A DNA stretch of 64,000 nt from Anthoceros angustus (taxonomy: Eukaryota; Streptophyta; Anthocerotopsida; Anthocerotales; Anthocerotaceae). The stretch spans positions 1,116,001 through 1,180,000 of the forward strand of contig MU008164.1 of the NCBI GenBank assembly GCA_010909165.1, read 5' to 3'. Both the position numbers and the translations under genes were made by a program. The notes beneath the pieces were generated by a model. The model did no database searches. It was not told where the DNA came from and saw nothing but the letters and a program-made list of their open reading frames with translations. Numbering within the stretch: position 1 is the first letter of the stretch; each line of letters starts with the position of its first letter. Below are positions 42,829-54,182 of this stretch, in pieces.

Positions 42829-43512
42829 ATGATGGATATAATATTGGAGTTTAGACGTATTATTGAAGTATTAGTTTTCATGGCACCAACAGTACCAGTT
42901 TTGGCACTGAAAGTACCAAGAGGACTAAGAAAACAAGTTAGCGCACCAACACCAGTAATAGTTGCCACACCACGGATACCACAAGTTGCCCTCGGACTAG
43001 GGGATAAAATACAACTTGCTATCGTACTCATCGCATCATTATTGACATGTATCATGCTAGCAATGAGCGTATGTTGTGGAGATAGATTTTGGTCATTCAT
43101 CCAAACAGTACTTGGAAGAGAAGAACCTGAACCTGAACTTGAACCTAGACCTAGACCTAGACCTGCACCTGCACCTACACGTGCATCAGCAGGTGCACCT
43201 GCATCTGCACCTGCACTTGCTCCTATTCATGCACCTGCACCTAGATCGGCCCAACAACGTTTTCAAGTTGATATAACTAAATTGGAAAAAATCATTCCAC
43301 ACATATTATATAAGAAAGAAGAGGGTGTATATGAAGAATGTTGTATATGTTTACAAATGTTTGAGGACACACAAGAAGTGAGAAGATTACCAATTTGTTC
43401 TCATTTATTCCATCGTAAATGTATTGATCATTGGTTTGCAACTTCAACAACTTGTCCCTTTGATAGAAGCACTATCGATGTAAAGGAGGCATTTGTGATA
43501 ATACATTTGTAA
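42829..43512 (+). CDS. Membrane-anchored RING-H2 E3 ubiquitin ligase-like protein, intronless
   Basis: A 227-residue protein. The N-terminus has a hydrophobic stretch (LVFMAPTVPVLAL), and a clear transmembrane helix follows (about residues 62-85, IQLAIVLIASLLTCIMLAM). Next is a Pro/Ala/Glu-rich linker built from 6-base repeats, and then a RING finger near residues 170-215 with CCIC, CSHLFHRKC and CPFD. The ligand pattern is C-x2-C, C-x-H-x2-H-x2-C, C-x2-D, so the eighth zinc ligand is Asp rather than Cys. Architecture matches the plant ATL class: membrane anchor plus RING-H2, which recruits an E2 and ubiquitinates partners. ATG ATG at 42829 follows a conserved 'cttttacaagctcat'. The gene is AT-rich and single-exon. 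A truncated paralogue lies at 25540. Confidence 0.8.
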   Translation: MMDIILEFRRIIEVLVFMAPTVPVLALKVPRGLRKQVSAPTPVIVATPRIPQVALGLGDKIQLAIVLIASLLTCIMLAMSVCCGDRFWSFIQTVLGREEPEPELEPRPRPRPAPAPTRASAGAPASAPALAPIHAPAPRSAQQRFQVDITKLEKIIPHILYKKEEGVYEECCICLQMFEDTQEVRRLPICSHLFHRKCIDHWFATSTTCPFDRSTIDVKEAFVIIHL

Positions 43513-44768
43513 ATAGCATAACAAAGACGAATAAGTACATGTCGATAGTATAATCGTACTTACAACATTGTACTTGTACTACAATTGGTAGCAGCGTCAC
43601 GAAAGGCATGTAAAATTTGAACATTAAAGTATTTTATTTATTATAAAAACTTAAATTTTAAACTTAATTTACTGAGACTCATTTAATTTTTGCCATCTTG
43701 CTAGGTTCATGACCAATGAGTTCCGTTCTCGGTCTGACCGACGGAATTGGAACACGTTGCCCGTTCTGTGGACTGACCTCTCCCCCTGCGTTACTACCAT
43801 GGAGGGAGGAGCCCAATGGACATGGCCGTCGTGATGATGATTTGAATTACGCTATTGTTGTTACGGGGAAGTGATGATTTGTATTGAGGTTAGAAGGAAA
43901 AGATGTACCCGATTTGTCATAAAAAGTGGTTGGATCTTGGATCCCCTTGAATGAAAAGCTGCCTAGAAGTTAGGAGACCATGACCGCGTACGCTTACACA
44001 AACGAGGCGCCAGACCGGTATTTTAGGTTTGTTGTTGTTCTTCAAACAGTAGTGGCTGATGTTTCCGCTATGGCTGCTGCTTACCTCACTGCAAGTAAGT
44101 GTTCCATCGTGTCAAGCTACTGGTTCATAAGTCTGTGATTTCTGAAGTGTTCTATAGGTTTTGAGGTTAAAATTTGAAAAATAAGAGAGCATATAGCATA
44201 TCTAACCAAAACTTCTAGCACTATGTGATAATTAAATTATAGATTAGAAAAAAATAGCTCTAGATCTATTGGATGTGGCTTTTGAAAATATTTACACTAA
44301 AAAATGAAACAAATTGCTTTATTTAAATAAGAATAGTTCTCTTGTCCTGTTGGTGGCCATGTCAAATTAAGTTTCTCGTTTATCTCTCTTAGTACATTGA
44401 CACAACTCTTTTTTTTTGGTATCATGTCTTCTTCTTGAGCCTATCTATCTCATGCACTTTTCTTTTCTTATTACTAGTTAGAATTTCATTGGTCCTCTTC
44501 ATGTATAATTGGGTTTTGCATATTATGCGTTGATCCATTTGCTCGATTAACATCTCCAGTCGGCTTGTTCATTCTCTTTCGTTCACATGCAACACACCTG
44601 CTTTTTTCGTCATATCATTCGAGTTGATGGAGTTTATCACAAATTCGTATCTCCTTTGAAGACTCATAGGATCAGAAAATTCGAGACGCTCCCGTTTGTT
44701 TGCTACGCGTGCAACCCGATAAGTCGGATACACACACTGAGATGGGTGAACATGCTCGTTATTTCTTT
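43513..44768. other. AT-rich intergenic DNA
   Basis: No gene recognised. Homopolymer T and A runs are frequent; short open frames lack any conserved feature. Confidence 0.4.
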
Positions 44769-45055
44769 GGTGACAAATCCCAAGTGGTCCAGCTTTGAGG
44801 GTGCTTCATTGTCTTCTCCCTACTTTGGTGGCGAATTTCAAGTAGTCTAACATGAGGGTGGTTCGTTGTCTCGTCCCTACATCGGTGGCGCACTTCAAGG
44901 AGTCTAGAGGGAGCGTGCTCCATCGTCTCCTCCCGACTTTGGTGGTGCATTTCAATTGGTTTAGCTCGAGGATGCTCCGTTGTCTCCTCCCTACCTTGGT
45001 GGCGCATTTCAAGTGGTGTAGCTTGAGGGTGCTCCGTTATCTTCTCTTCTCTACA
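44769..45055. repeat. 57-bp minisatellite, five copies
   Basis: Each copy starts GGTG(G/A)C and contains 'atttcaagtggt(c)tagc', 'gagggtgctcc.ttgtct' and 'cctccctac'. The period is exactly 57 bp where I counted it. Because 57 is a multiple of three, a minus-strand frame is open through the array as a 19-residue repeat (RHQSREET-x-EHP...LE). There is no sign that this is a gene beyond the open frame. Confidence 0.75.
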
Positions 45056-46052
45056 TATGTAATGCTACCTTCTCTCAGAGTGGCTTATGAATGACATGAA
45101 GATTCAAAGCGCAGAACTCGTTTGTCATCAAGTTCGTTGAGTATTGAAAGTGTGAATCCCTTGTTGCTGGCAGCACCATGATAAAAGAAGATATGTATAG
45201 CAGCTTTGTGCTGCCGGCCGGGCTAGCTGGCTGGACTTAGAATGTGTTATGTATGCTTCAAGTTCAGCCATGAGCTCTCGGTCTCACACGACTTCTAGCT
45301 ACATGGACTACATGGATTGAGAACGTGTTATGCTTCAAGTTTTACTATGACCTAGTGGTCTTCGTAGGATGACTATCTAGATGTCCAACTCAACCTTTGT
45401 TATGCTTAAGTTCTACCACGAGGAAGGTGTCCTCTTGTATCTCTTCTCTGTCACCTTTTTGTCGAGGTGGCATATTAATGACCTCAAGATTCGAAGCAAA
45501 AGTAAATACAACTATTATATAATAAGGTAGGTAGTCTCTTAGATATAATTCATGGGTGGTCGATATCCAAGAATAATGTATTAAGAGTAGCTGTCCAAAA
45601 GTAGAATTAGCGCTAAAACGAGAGTCGTTTCGAAGGATATGGGTCGTTGCAAGCTGGTCTGTAAGCCTGTGATTTTTGAAGGGATTGCTTGCCTGCTGAG
45701 GGCGTCTGTTGTGGTTGATGGAATTGGGCGTTTTGAATGGAGGGTTTCAGTACCAGCCTCTTGCACGCAGCTTGGCCTGATTTTGACCCGTACAAGCAGA
45801 ATGGTGGTTTCAATGCACACTATCTGCTTACAACTCATGCAGCAGCGTAGTGTGTGTTGATGAGCAACGCATGCACTGTGCTCATATGTGGGAGCAGGAT
45901 GACGATGACGATGTTGTATCCCTGGAGCTTGATCGGAGTATGAGAGATTCTCCCGTCATTTGGCTCTAACGAGAATGTGTTCCTTCATGAGGAATAAGCA
46001 GCCAAAGAGTTTTTCTCCGTCTCTGAGTTGCTCGCCGGCCAGGCTCTTTCAC
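45056..46052. other. Intergenic DNA 3' of the GH30 cluster
   Basis: No gene recognised. The stretch 45880-46052 resembles the sequence 3' of the next GH30 copies (48480-48625), for example 'gatgacgatgttgtatccct' followed by 'ggagcttgatc', so it is part of the ancestral tandem unit. Confidence 0.4.
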
Positions 46053-48056
46053 CTAAATGGCAGAAACGACCAGGGTGGTGATGGATCTTACACTACAGCG
46101 CACAGTAATTATCGGTGTTTCAAAAAACAACCGCGGCAACTCCTCGTGATTGTGGCTCACATTCGTTTGAAAGAGGGCTACTTGCAGAGCTCCAGAACGC
46201 AAGCTAGGAGAGATTGTTGAGACGTCAAACCGAATGTCTTTGTTAGTGTCCGAACTCGGGTTAGTAGCCACCAGCACAACGTTGTCATCTGCAGCATTTC
46301 TGGCAATGACCACAAAACTGTGCTCGGACTTGGGCACAAAGATCTCGAACCCTGGCCGAATCCATCGACTAAAATGCATCACAACAAAGAACTGCTTCTT
46401 GACCTGCACTGTGAAAGGCATGCTCTCATAGTTGAAGGGAGCTTGAATCAGGCCCCAAACCCCTCCACTAGAGTCTTCTAAAGCTTGCCAGTAACACCAG
46501 GCAGATGGTTGAAGCTCATTCAGATCCAAAGTTAGATGTCTAGCTACTCCCAGAGCTACCTCCATTTCATCCCCGCTCCAGTTCAATGGTCCGTACTCAG
46601 ACATCCAAAGCTTCTTGCCCAGTTCGTATACGACCTCCCTAACCTGGAAGAGTTGTCAATTTGTGAGAATTTAAACAGATGCATAAGGCATTTTCAAACA
46701 GTAGAAAATTACAGACCTGGGTGCGATTTGCCTCCTCCTCTCTTGACACATTGTTGATGTAGCTGTGTACGTTTACTTGCTGTATAGTGGCTAGTGCCTC
46801 TTCTCCCATGGTTTCGAGTATACCAACAGTATCTTTCATCCATGCATCGAATCCTGATACCTTTGTTGACAGGCCCTTTTCTCTCAAAAGATGCTGCACA
46901 TGAAGAGTCACCTGAACCAGATAGTGCGATCGTCAGAATCCGACAAAAAACAGGACCAAAAGCAACACACAATGCCGTAGTTTCTCACGTTCTCAAGTCC
47001 CTTCAGTGAGAAGTTGCAGCCCTCCTGACTTTGCTTCTTCCGATCAATGTACCACCAGCCCTCTACTGGCTCGTTGAAAGGTTCTAAGGAGTCGAACTCG
47101 ATCCCCCATGCATCTCGATAGTGCTGGACAACTTCAGTCAAGTAATCTCCAAATGCCTCGTAATAAAGAGGATTCAAATTCTCTTGCCCCCACAACTTGT
47201 TCCCTGTGGCACACCTCAGGGATGAGTAACAGTGGGCCCACAAGAGCCGACAAGCATCAAGATGGTCTTCTCTCAGACAAGCGAATATTGACAATGCCTT
47301 GCAGCATCTAGTGTAAGCCTTCGTACCTGTCACTGAGCCACTGTAGGTCATCCAAAACGGAGGGGAGTTGGAAAATGCCTCTACGACATCCACTCCTCGC
47401 TTGACCGCTCCCAGCAGCACGTTCCTCTGGCGCTCATCCGCTGACCAATTGAAAGACCCCCCTGGTCTGTCCTGGAAGCCAGGAACGTCAGCGAAGGGCC
47501 GGAAGTTTACATCAAACGATCGATTCGCACCTCCACCGATATTGTACCGAGCTAGGTTAAGACCTAGACCCTTCTCAGCATCAAACAGGAGATCTAGTAT
47601 GTAGTCCAAATCATCTTGCGGCAAACCCCCTGCAAAGTTTGCCCACCTGCACATCGGGCTCGATTAGAGACAGTTGAATACATCCAGCAAAGTAACAAAT
47701 AAAAAAATAACGAAGTCTCACCAGCAAAGCGAAGTACCCCAACCCTCCCACGTCACGCCTGGGCTAGAAGAAACCTCCATCACCCCATCGACGAACTCTT
47801 CCTGTAACTCAACCACGGCCCCGTCAAAGTTGGTATCAGCTCGGGCTTTGGGGGGGCTCCCTGCTTCCTTCGCATCTCCGGCATTCTTGGCCTGGCAAGG
47901 AAGCTCCAAGGGGCACGGCTCCGTAGACCAAGTTCTGCTAACCTCTAGAAGGCTTCCAGCTGATAATGCAGACAGAGCAGAGACCTTGAGAGGAACCGCT
48001 CCTAAATGGCAACATACAAACAATAGCAGGAACACTCCACTGCCATGCTGCGCCAT
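46053..48056 (-). CDS. GH30 endo-beta-1,6-galactanase-like glycosidase, copy A (intact)
   Basis: A secreted glycoside hydrolase of family 30, probably cutting beta-1,6-galactan side chains of arabinogalactan proteins. Exons on the minus strand: 47722-48056, 47327-47646, 46989-47203, 46717-46911 and 46053-46643. All have GT-AG borders and sum to 552 codons in one frame. The N-terminus MAQHGSGVFLLLFVCCHLGA is a signal peptide. The barrel shows WWANFAGG, GLGLNLARYNIGGG, EAFSNSPPFWMTYSG and the acid/base Glu in EPFNEPVEGWW. The nucleophile Glu is in LWMSEYG, followed by FSRWIRPGFEIF and a C-terminal beta domain. The GH30 type resembles fungal 1,6-galactanases; substrate is inferred from family. 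It is the only copy of the three without a frameshift. Confidence 0.88.
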
Positions 48057-48625
48057 CCTCCTGAATGCTTCAAGCTACAAACGTGCTCTAAGCTTTTTAA
48101 CATATGTATGCATGTATGAATCTGTAGATCTTGTGAAAGATCTTTCAATCTCTCTTCCATATCTTCCTTCCATGCATCTCTGCTACTTGAGAAACTGCAA
48201 CAAACTTCACCTAATGCCTTGAGAAACTTGCATGCATGCATTTGATGCCATGCATTTGAGGAAGCAATGCAGCTGGGCAAGAAATATGCAGCAGCATAGT
48301 GCTGGTGGTCACACATAGTGATAGCGAAGTTTTTTCTTGGCTAGGAGCGAAAGCTAGCTTTTTGCCGTGCTCAGAAGGAGCAAGATCACAAGATCCATCT
48401 AAGATTCACGTCTGCGGTGAGGTGCAGAACCATGGTGTTCATGATGACGTAACTGTTGGCGAATTCCAATTTCAAGTGCATGATGTGCCGAGATGACGAT
48501 GTTGTATCCCTGGAGCTTGATCAGATTGCGAGAGTGATTTGCATTATTTTGCTCCAAGGAGATTGTGTCCCGAATAAGCAGCCAAAGAATCTGTTCATCT
48601 TCAAAGTGTTCACCGCAATCCATCT

Positions 48626-50653
48626 CTAAGTTGCCCGCCTGGCAGGCCTCTTCACCTCAACGGCAGAAACGACCAGGGTGGTAATGGATCTTACATTACA
48701 GCGCACGGTAATTATCGATGTTTCAAAAAATAACCGCGGCAACTCTTCGTGATTGTGGTTCACATCCGTTTGAAAGAGGGCTACTTGAAGAGCTCCAGAG
48801 CGCATGCTGGAAGAGATTGTTGAGACGTCAAACCGAATGTCTTTGTTAGTTTCAGAGCTCGGGTTAGTAGCCACCAGCACAACGCTGTCACCTGCAGTAT
48901 TTCTGGCAATGACAACGAAACTGTGCTCGGACTTGGGCACAAAGATCTCGAACCCTGGCCGAATCCATCGGCTGAAATGCATCACAGCAAAGAACTGCTT
49001 CTTGACCTGCACCGTGACAGGCAAGCTCTCATAGTTGAAGGGAGCTTGAATCAGGCCCCAAACCCCTCCACCAGGGTCTTCTAAAGCTTGCCAGTAACAC
49101 CAGGCAGATGGTTGAAGCTCATTCAGATCCAAAGTTAGATGTCTAGCTACTCCCAGAGCTACCTCCATTTCATCCCCCCTCCAGTTCAATGGTCCGTATT
49201 CAGACATCCAAAGCTTCTTACCAAGTTTGCGTACCACCTCTCTAACCTGGAACAGTTGTCAATTGTGAGATTTTCAACAGATGCATAAGGCATTTTCAAA
49301 CAGTCAAAAATACAGACCTGGGTGCGATTTGCCTCCTCTTCTCTTGACACATTGTTGATGTAGCTGTGTACGTTTACTTGCTGTATAGTGGCTAGTGCCT
49401 CATCTCCCATGGTTTTGAGTATACCGAGAGTATTCTTCGTCCATGCATCGAATCCGACACCTTTGTTGACAGGCCCTTTTCTCTCAAAAGCTGCTGCACA
49501 CGAAGAGTCACCTGAACCAGAGATAGCTATCGTCAGAATCCGACCAAAGAACAGGACCCAAAGAAACACACAATGGCGTCGTTTCTCACCTTCTCAAGTG
49601 CCTTCCTGAGAAGTTGCAGCCTCCTGACTCTGCTTCTTCCGATCAATGTACCACCAGCCCTCTACTGGCTCGTTGAAAGGTGCTAAGGAGCCGAACTCGA
49701 TTCCCCATGCATCTCGATAGTGCATGACCACTTCAGTTAAGTAATCTCCGAATGCCTCGTAATAAAGAGGATTCAGATTCTCTTGCCCCCACCACTTGTT
49801 CCCTGTGGCATACCTCAGGGATGAGTAACAGTGGGCCTACAAGAGCCAACAAGCATCAAGATGGTCTTCTCTCAGACAAGCGAATATTGACAATGCCTTG
49901 CAGCATCTAGTGAAAGCCTTCGAACCTGTCACAGAACCACTGTAGGTCATCCAATATGGAGGGGAGTTGGAAAATGCCTCTACGACATCCACTCCTCGCT
50001 TGACCGCTCCCAGCAGTACCTTCCTCTGGCGCTCATCCGCTGACCAATTGAAAGACCCCCTGGTCTGTCCTGGAAGCCAGGAACATCACCGAAAGGCCGC
50101 AAGTTTACATCAAACGATCGATTCGCACCTCCACCGATATTGTACCGAGCTAGGTTAAGACCTAGACCCTTCTCAGCATCAAACAGGAGATCTAGTATGT
50201 AGTCCAAATCATCTTGCGGCAAACCCCCTGCAAAGTTTGCCCACCTGCACATCGGGCTCGATTAGAGACAGTTGAATACATCCAGCAAAGTAACAAATAA
50301 AAAAATAACGAAGTCTCACCAGCAAAGCGAAGTACCCCAACCCTCCCACGTCACGCCTGGGCTAGAAGAAACCTCCATCACCCCATCGACGAACTCTTCC
50401 TGTAACTCAACCACGGCCCCGTCAAAGTTGGTATCAGCTCGGGCTTTGGGGGGGCTCCCTGCTTCCTTCGCATCTCCGGCATTCTTGGCCTGGCAAGGAA
50501 GCTCCAAGGGCACGGCTCCGTAGACCAAGTTCTGCTAACCTCTAGAAGGCTTCCAGCTGATAATGCAGACAGAGCAGAGACCTTGAGAGGAACCGCTCCT
50601 AAATGGCAACATACAAACAATAGCAGGAACACTCCACTGCCATGCTGCGCCAT
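48626..50653 (-). pseudogene. GH30 glycosidase copy B, an A/C chimera with frameshifts
   Basis: Same exon structure as copy A. The last exon (48626-49246) is intact and contains LWMSEYG. The first exon loses one G in a run near 50508 (GGGG in copy A, GGG here). The second loses one C near 50066 (six in A and C, five here), and the third loses single bases near 49612-49625. Upstream of about 50115 the sequence is copy-A type; downstream it is copy-C type, with a short A-type patch at 49853-49890. This is the pattern expected of an unequal crossover in exon 2. Single-base deletions in homopolymers could be assembly errors, in which case B may be a functional chimera. Confidence 0.75.
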
Positions 50654-52700
50654 CCTCCTGAATGCTTCAAGCTACAAACGTGCTCTAAGCTTTTAACATA
50701 TGTATGCATGTATGAATCTGTAGATCTTGTGAAAGATCTTTCAATCTCTTCCATATCTTCCTTCCATGCATCTCTGCTACTTGAGAAACTGCAACAAACT
50801 TCACCTAATGCCTTGAGAAACTTGCATGCATGCATTTGATGCCATGCATTTGAGGAAGCAATGCAGCTGGGCAATATGCAGCAGCATAGTGCTGGTGGTC
50901 ACACATAGTGATAGCGAAGTTTTTTCTTGGCTAGGAGCGAAAGCTAGCTTTTTGCCGTGCTCAGAAGGAGCAAGATCACAAGATCCATCTAAGATTCACG
51001 TCTGCGGTGAGGTGCAGAACCATGGTGTTCATGATGACGTAACTGTTGGCGAATTCCAATTTCAAGTGCATGATGTGCCGAGATGACGATGTTGTATCCC
51101 TGGAGCTTGATCAGATTGCGAGAGTGATTTGCATTATTTTGCTCCAAGGAGATTGTGTCCCGAAATAAGCAGCCAAAGAATCTGTTCATCTTCAAAGTGT
51201 TCACCGCAATCCATCTCTAAGTTGCCCGCCTGGCAGGCCTCTTCACCTCAACGGCAGAAACGACCAGGGTGGTAATGGATCTTACATTACAGCGCACGGT
51301 AATTATCGATGTTTCAAAAAATAACCGCGGCAACTCTTCGTGATTGTGGTTCACATCCGTTTGAAAGAGGGCTACTTGAAGAGCTCCAGAGCGCATGCTG
51401 GAAGAGATTGTTGAGACGTCAAACCGAATGTCTTTGTTAGTTTCAGAGCTCAGGTTAGCCACCAGCACAACGCTGTCACCTGCAGTATTTCTGGCAATGA
51501 CAACGAAACTGTGCTCGGACTTGGGCACAAGATCTCGAACCCTGGCTGAATCCATCGGCTGAAATGCATCACAGCAAAGAACTGCTTCTTGACCTGCACC
51601 GTGACAGGCAAGCTCTCATAGTTGAAGGAGCTTGAATCAGGCCCCAACCCTCCACCAGGGTCTTCTAAAGCTTGCCAGTAACACCAGGCAGATGGTTGAA
51701 GCTCATTCAGATCCAAAGTTAGATGTCTAGCTACTCCCAGAGCTACCTCCATTTCATCCCCCCTCCAGTTCAATGGTCCGTATTCAGACATCCAAAGCTT
51801 CTTACCAAGTTTGCGTACCACCTCTCTAACCTGGAACAGTTGTCAATTGTGAGATTTTCAACAGATGCATAAGGCATTTTCAAACAGTCAAAAAATACAG
51901 ACCTGGGTGCGATTTGCCTCCTCTTCTCTTGACACATTGTTGATGTAGCTGTGTACGTTTACTTGCTGTATAGTGGCTAGTGCCTCATCTCCCATGGTTT
52001 TGAGTATACCGAGAGTATTCTTCGTCCATGCATCGAATCCCGACACCTTTGTTGACAGGCCCTTTTCTCTCAAAAGCTGCTGCACACGAAGAGTCACCTG
52101 AACCAGAGATAGCTATCGTCAGAATCCGACCAAAGAACAGGACCCAAAGAAACACACAATGGCGTCGTTTCTCACCTTCTCAAGTGCCTTCCCTGAGAAG
52201 TTGCAGCCCTCCTGACTCTGCTTCTTCCGATCAATGTACCACCAGCCCTCTACTGGCTCGTTGAAAGGTGCTAAGGAGCCGAACTCGATTCCCCATGCAT
52301 CTCGATAGTGCATGACCACTTCAGTTAAGTAATCTCCGAATGCCTCGTAATAAAGAGGATTCAGATTCTCTTGCCCCCACCACTTGTTCCCTGTGGCATA
52401 CCTCAGGGATGAGTAACAGTGGGCCTACAAGAGCCAACAACCAAGCAATCCCGAATAAGATGTCTATTCTCACACAGGTGAATATTGACAATGCCTTGCA
52501 GCATCTAGTGAAAGCCTTCGAACCTGTCACAGAACCACTGTAGGTCATCCAATATGGAGGGGAGTTGGAAAATGCCTCTACGACATCCACTCCTCGCTTG
52601 ACCGCTCCCAGCAGTACCTTCCTCTGGCGCTCATCCGCTGACCAATTGAAAGACCCCCCTGGTCTGTCCTGGAAGCCAGGAACATCACCGAAAGGCCGCA
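50116..52700. repeat. Second copy of a ~2.6-kb tandem segment of the GH30 cluster
   Basis: It repeats about 47520-50115 in the same order with an offset near 2590-2598. It comprises the A-type exon 1 and 5' flank, the intergenic stretch, and the C-type 3' exons. The A-type/C-type joint falls inside exon 2. Differences between copies are nearly all small deletions. Confidence 0.7.
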
Positions 52701-53312
52701 AGTTTACATCAAAAGACCGATCCGCACCTCCACCTATGTTGTACCGTGCTATGTTAAGACCCAGACCCTTCTTAGCATCAAACAGGAGATCGAGTATGTA
52801 GTCCATATCATCTTGCGGCAAACCACCTGCAAAGTTTGCCCACCTGTACATCGGGCTCGATTACGAACAGTTGAATACATCCAGCAATACAACAAATCAA
52901 AGCACAACGAAACCTGGTATTACCAGCAAAGAGAAGTACCCCAACCCTCCCACATCACGCCTGTGCTAGAAGAAATCTCCATCACCACATCGATGAACTC
53001 TTCCTGCACCTCAACCATAGCCCCATCAAAATTGGTGTCACGTCTCCGCATACCAAGTTCTGCTAACCTGTAGAGGCCTTCCAGCTGATAATGCAGACAG
53101 AGCAGAAACCTTGAGAGGAACCGGGGCCCAGAACTGTATCCAGCTCCGCAAAGACATCCAAGATCTCGGTTTCGAGATTTGCTCCGTGGTGCCTTCCAAG
53201 GCCCTTCTCGCAGATGTGTGATTGTCACCTTGAAGTGCCCGCAAATTCTGCACTGTGTCTTGCTCCCCAGTATTCCCATCACAGCGTGCCAGAGACACAT
53301 GACGAAATGCAC
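51217..53312 (-). pseudogene. GH30 glycosidase copy C, frameshifted and lacking a signal peptide
   Basis: Exon 2 (about 52532-52851) is intact, with GLGLNIARYNIGGGADRSFD and NSPPYWMTYSG. Exons 3 and 4 are readable (NEPVEGWW, FDAWTKNTLGIL). Exon 5 has single-base losses near 51458, 51528 and 51640-51660 relative to copy B. Exon 1 ends normally at 52924, but its 5' part lacks about 27 codons compared with copy A and changes frame (VSALSALSAG in one frame, DTNFDGAMVE in another). No signal peptide is seen upstream. It is probably a pseudogene, although the exon 5 lesions may be consensus errors. Confidence 0.7.
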
Positions 53313-54182
53313 AGGTCGGGCACAATGGGCGCGACCCGAGAAGGCCCGGCATCCTCAGCTGGCATGGTGGAAGCGATCTCGTGTCGAAAACGCAAACTGC
53401 TAAGCTTGGGGGACATTCAAAGTGCATCTCTTTCCTTGTTGGCTGCTCGACCTGGACCGTTCAGTTCCGGAATACGACCACCCACTAACATCGCAAAGCC
53501 ATTTCGACTGTCTACATATGAAAGAAAGCAGCGAAGCGGATGAAGCAGAGGCAGCGTTTTCCTTGGATTGCCTCAATCAGAGCTCGCCATGTCGATGCAT
53601 GTGACCTGGTCTACAGCCAACAAGTGGCCTCGTTTCTGCACGCCGCGTGTGAATCCTGTCAACAAGGCAGAATTAGGCCCTACGTTTCCGAGCCTGCCAA
53701 GCCTCAGCTTCGGAATTCATGACGGCTCGGGGGCCGGCTCGTGACCAGGCTCGGTACCTGGGCTGAGAGGCAGTATTGTCGCAGAAGCATGCCGAGGAGG
53801 CTGGGGTTTGCTGCTGGCCGTGTGGTCAAGCTCCCGCGTTTCTGAGCCTCGAATGTGGCGGCCGGTTGTGACGGGATCGTGCGCGCGAGCGGCGAAATTC
53901 GTACAGGATTGAACAGCTTTCACACGGCTTGCTTTGGATTTGTGACTTGCACCGGAGCCTCAGGAATTGGATCCAAAAGTGGAGCAGCGGGAATTCAAGC
54001 TGGATTTTTTTGGTTAAGCTGTTTTGCGGCTCTACCTTGTTGCACGCGGGAGCTAGCTGAAGGAATGCGACCTGGCAAGAACCGGGCTGGGCAAGTAGCT
54101 GAAATCGGCAGAGGTGGGATTGGAGGTGAAGGTTGCGGAGGAGTTGGAGCTCTGGATTGAGATAACTTGAAAGCAAGAAGAC
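53313..54182 (+). other. Promoter and leader region of PRA1.A
   Basis: This GC-balanced region lies between the GH30 copy C start and the PRA1.A start codon. Several short open frames show nothing recognisable. The two genes are divergent, so it may serve both directions. Confidence 0.4.

Noticed and set aside
44769-45055. Possible CRISPR array
   Set aside because: The repeats are directly adjacent with no spacers and the DNA is a plant nuclear sequence; it is a minisatellite.
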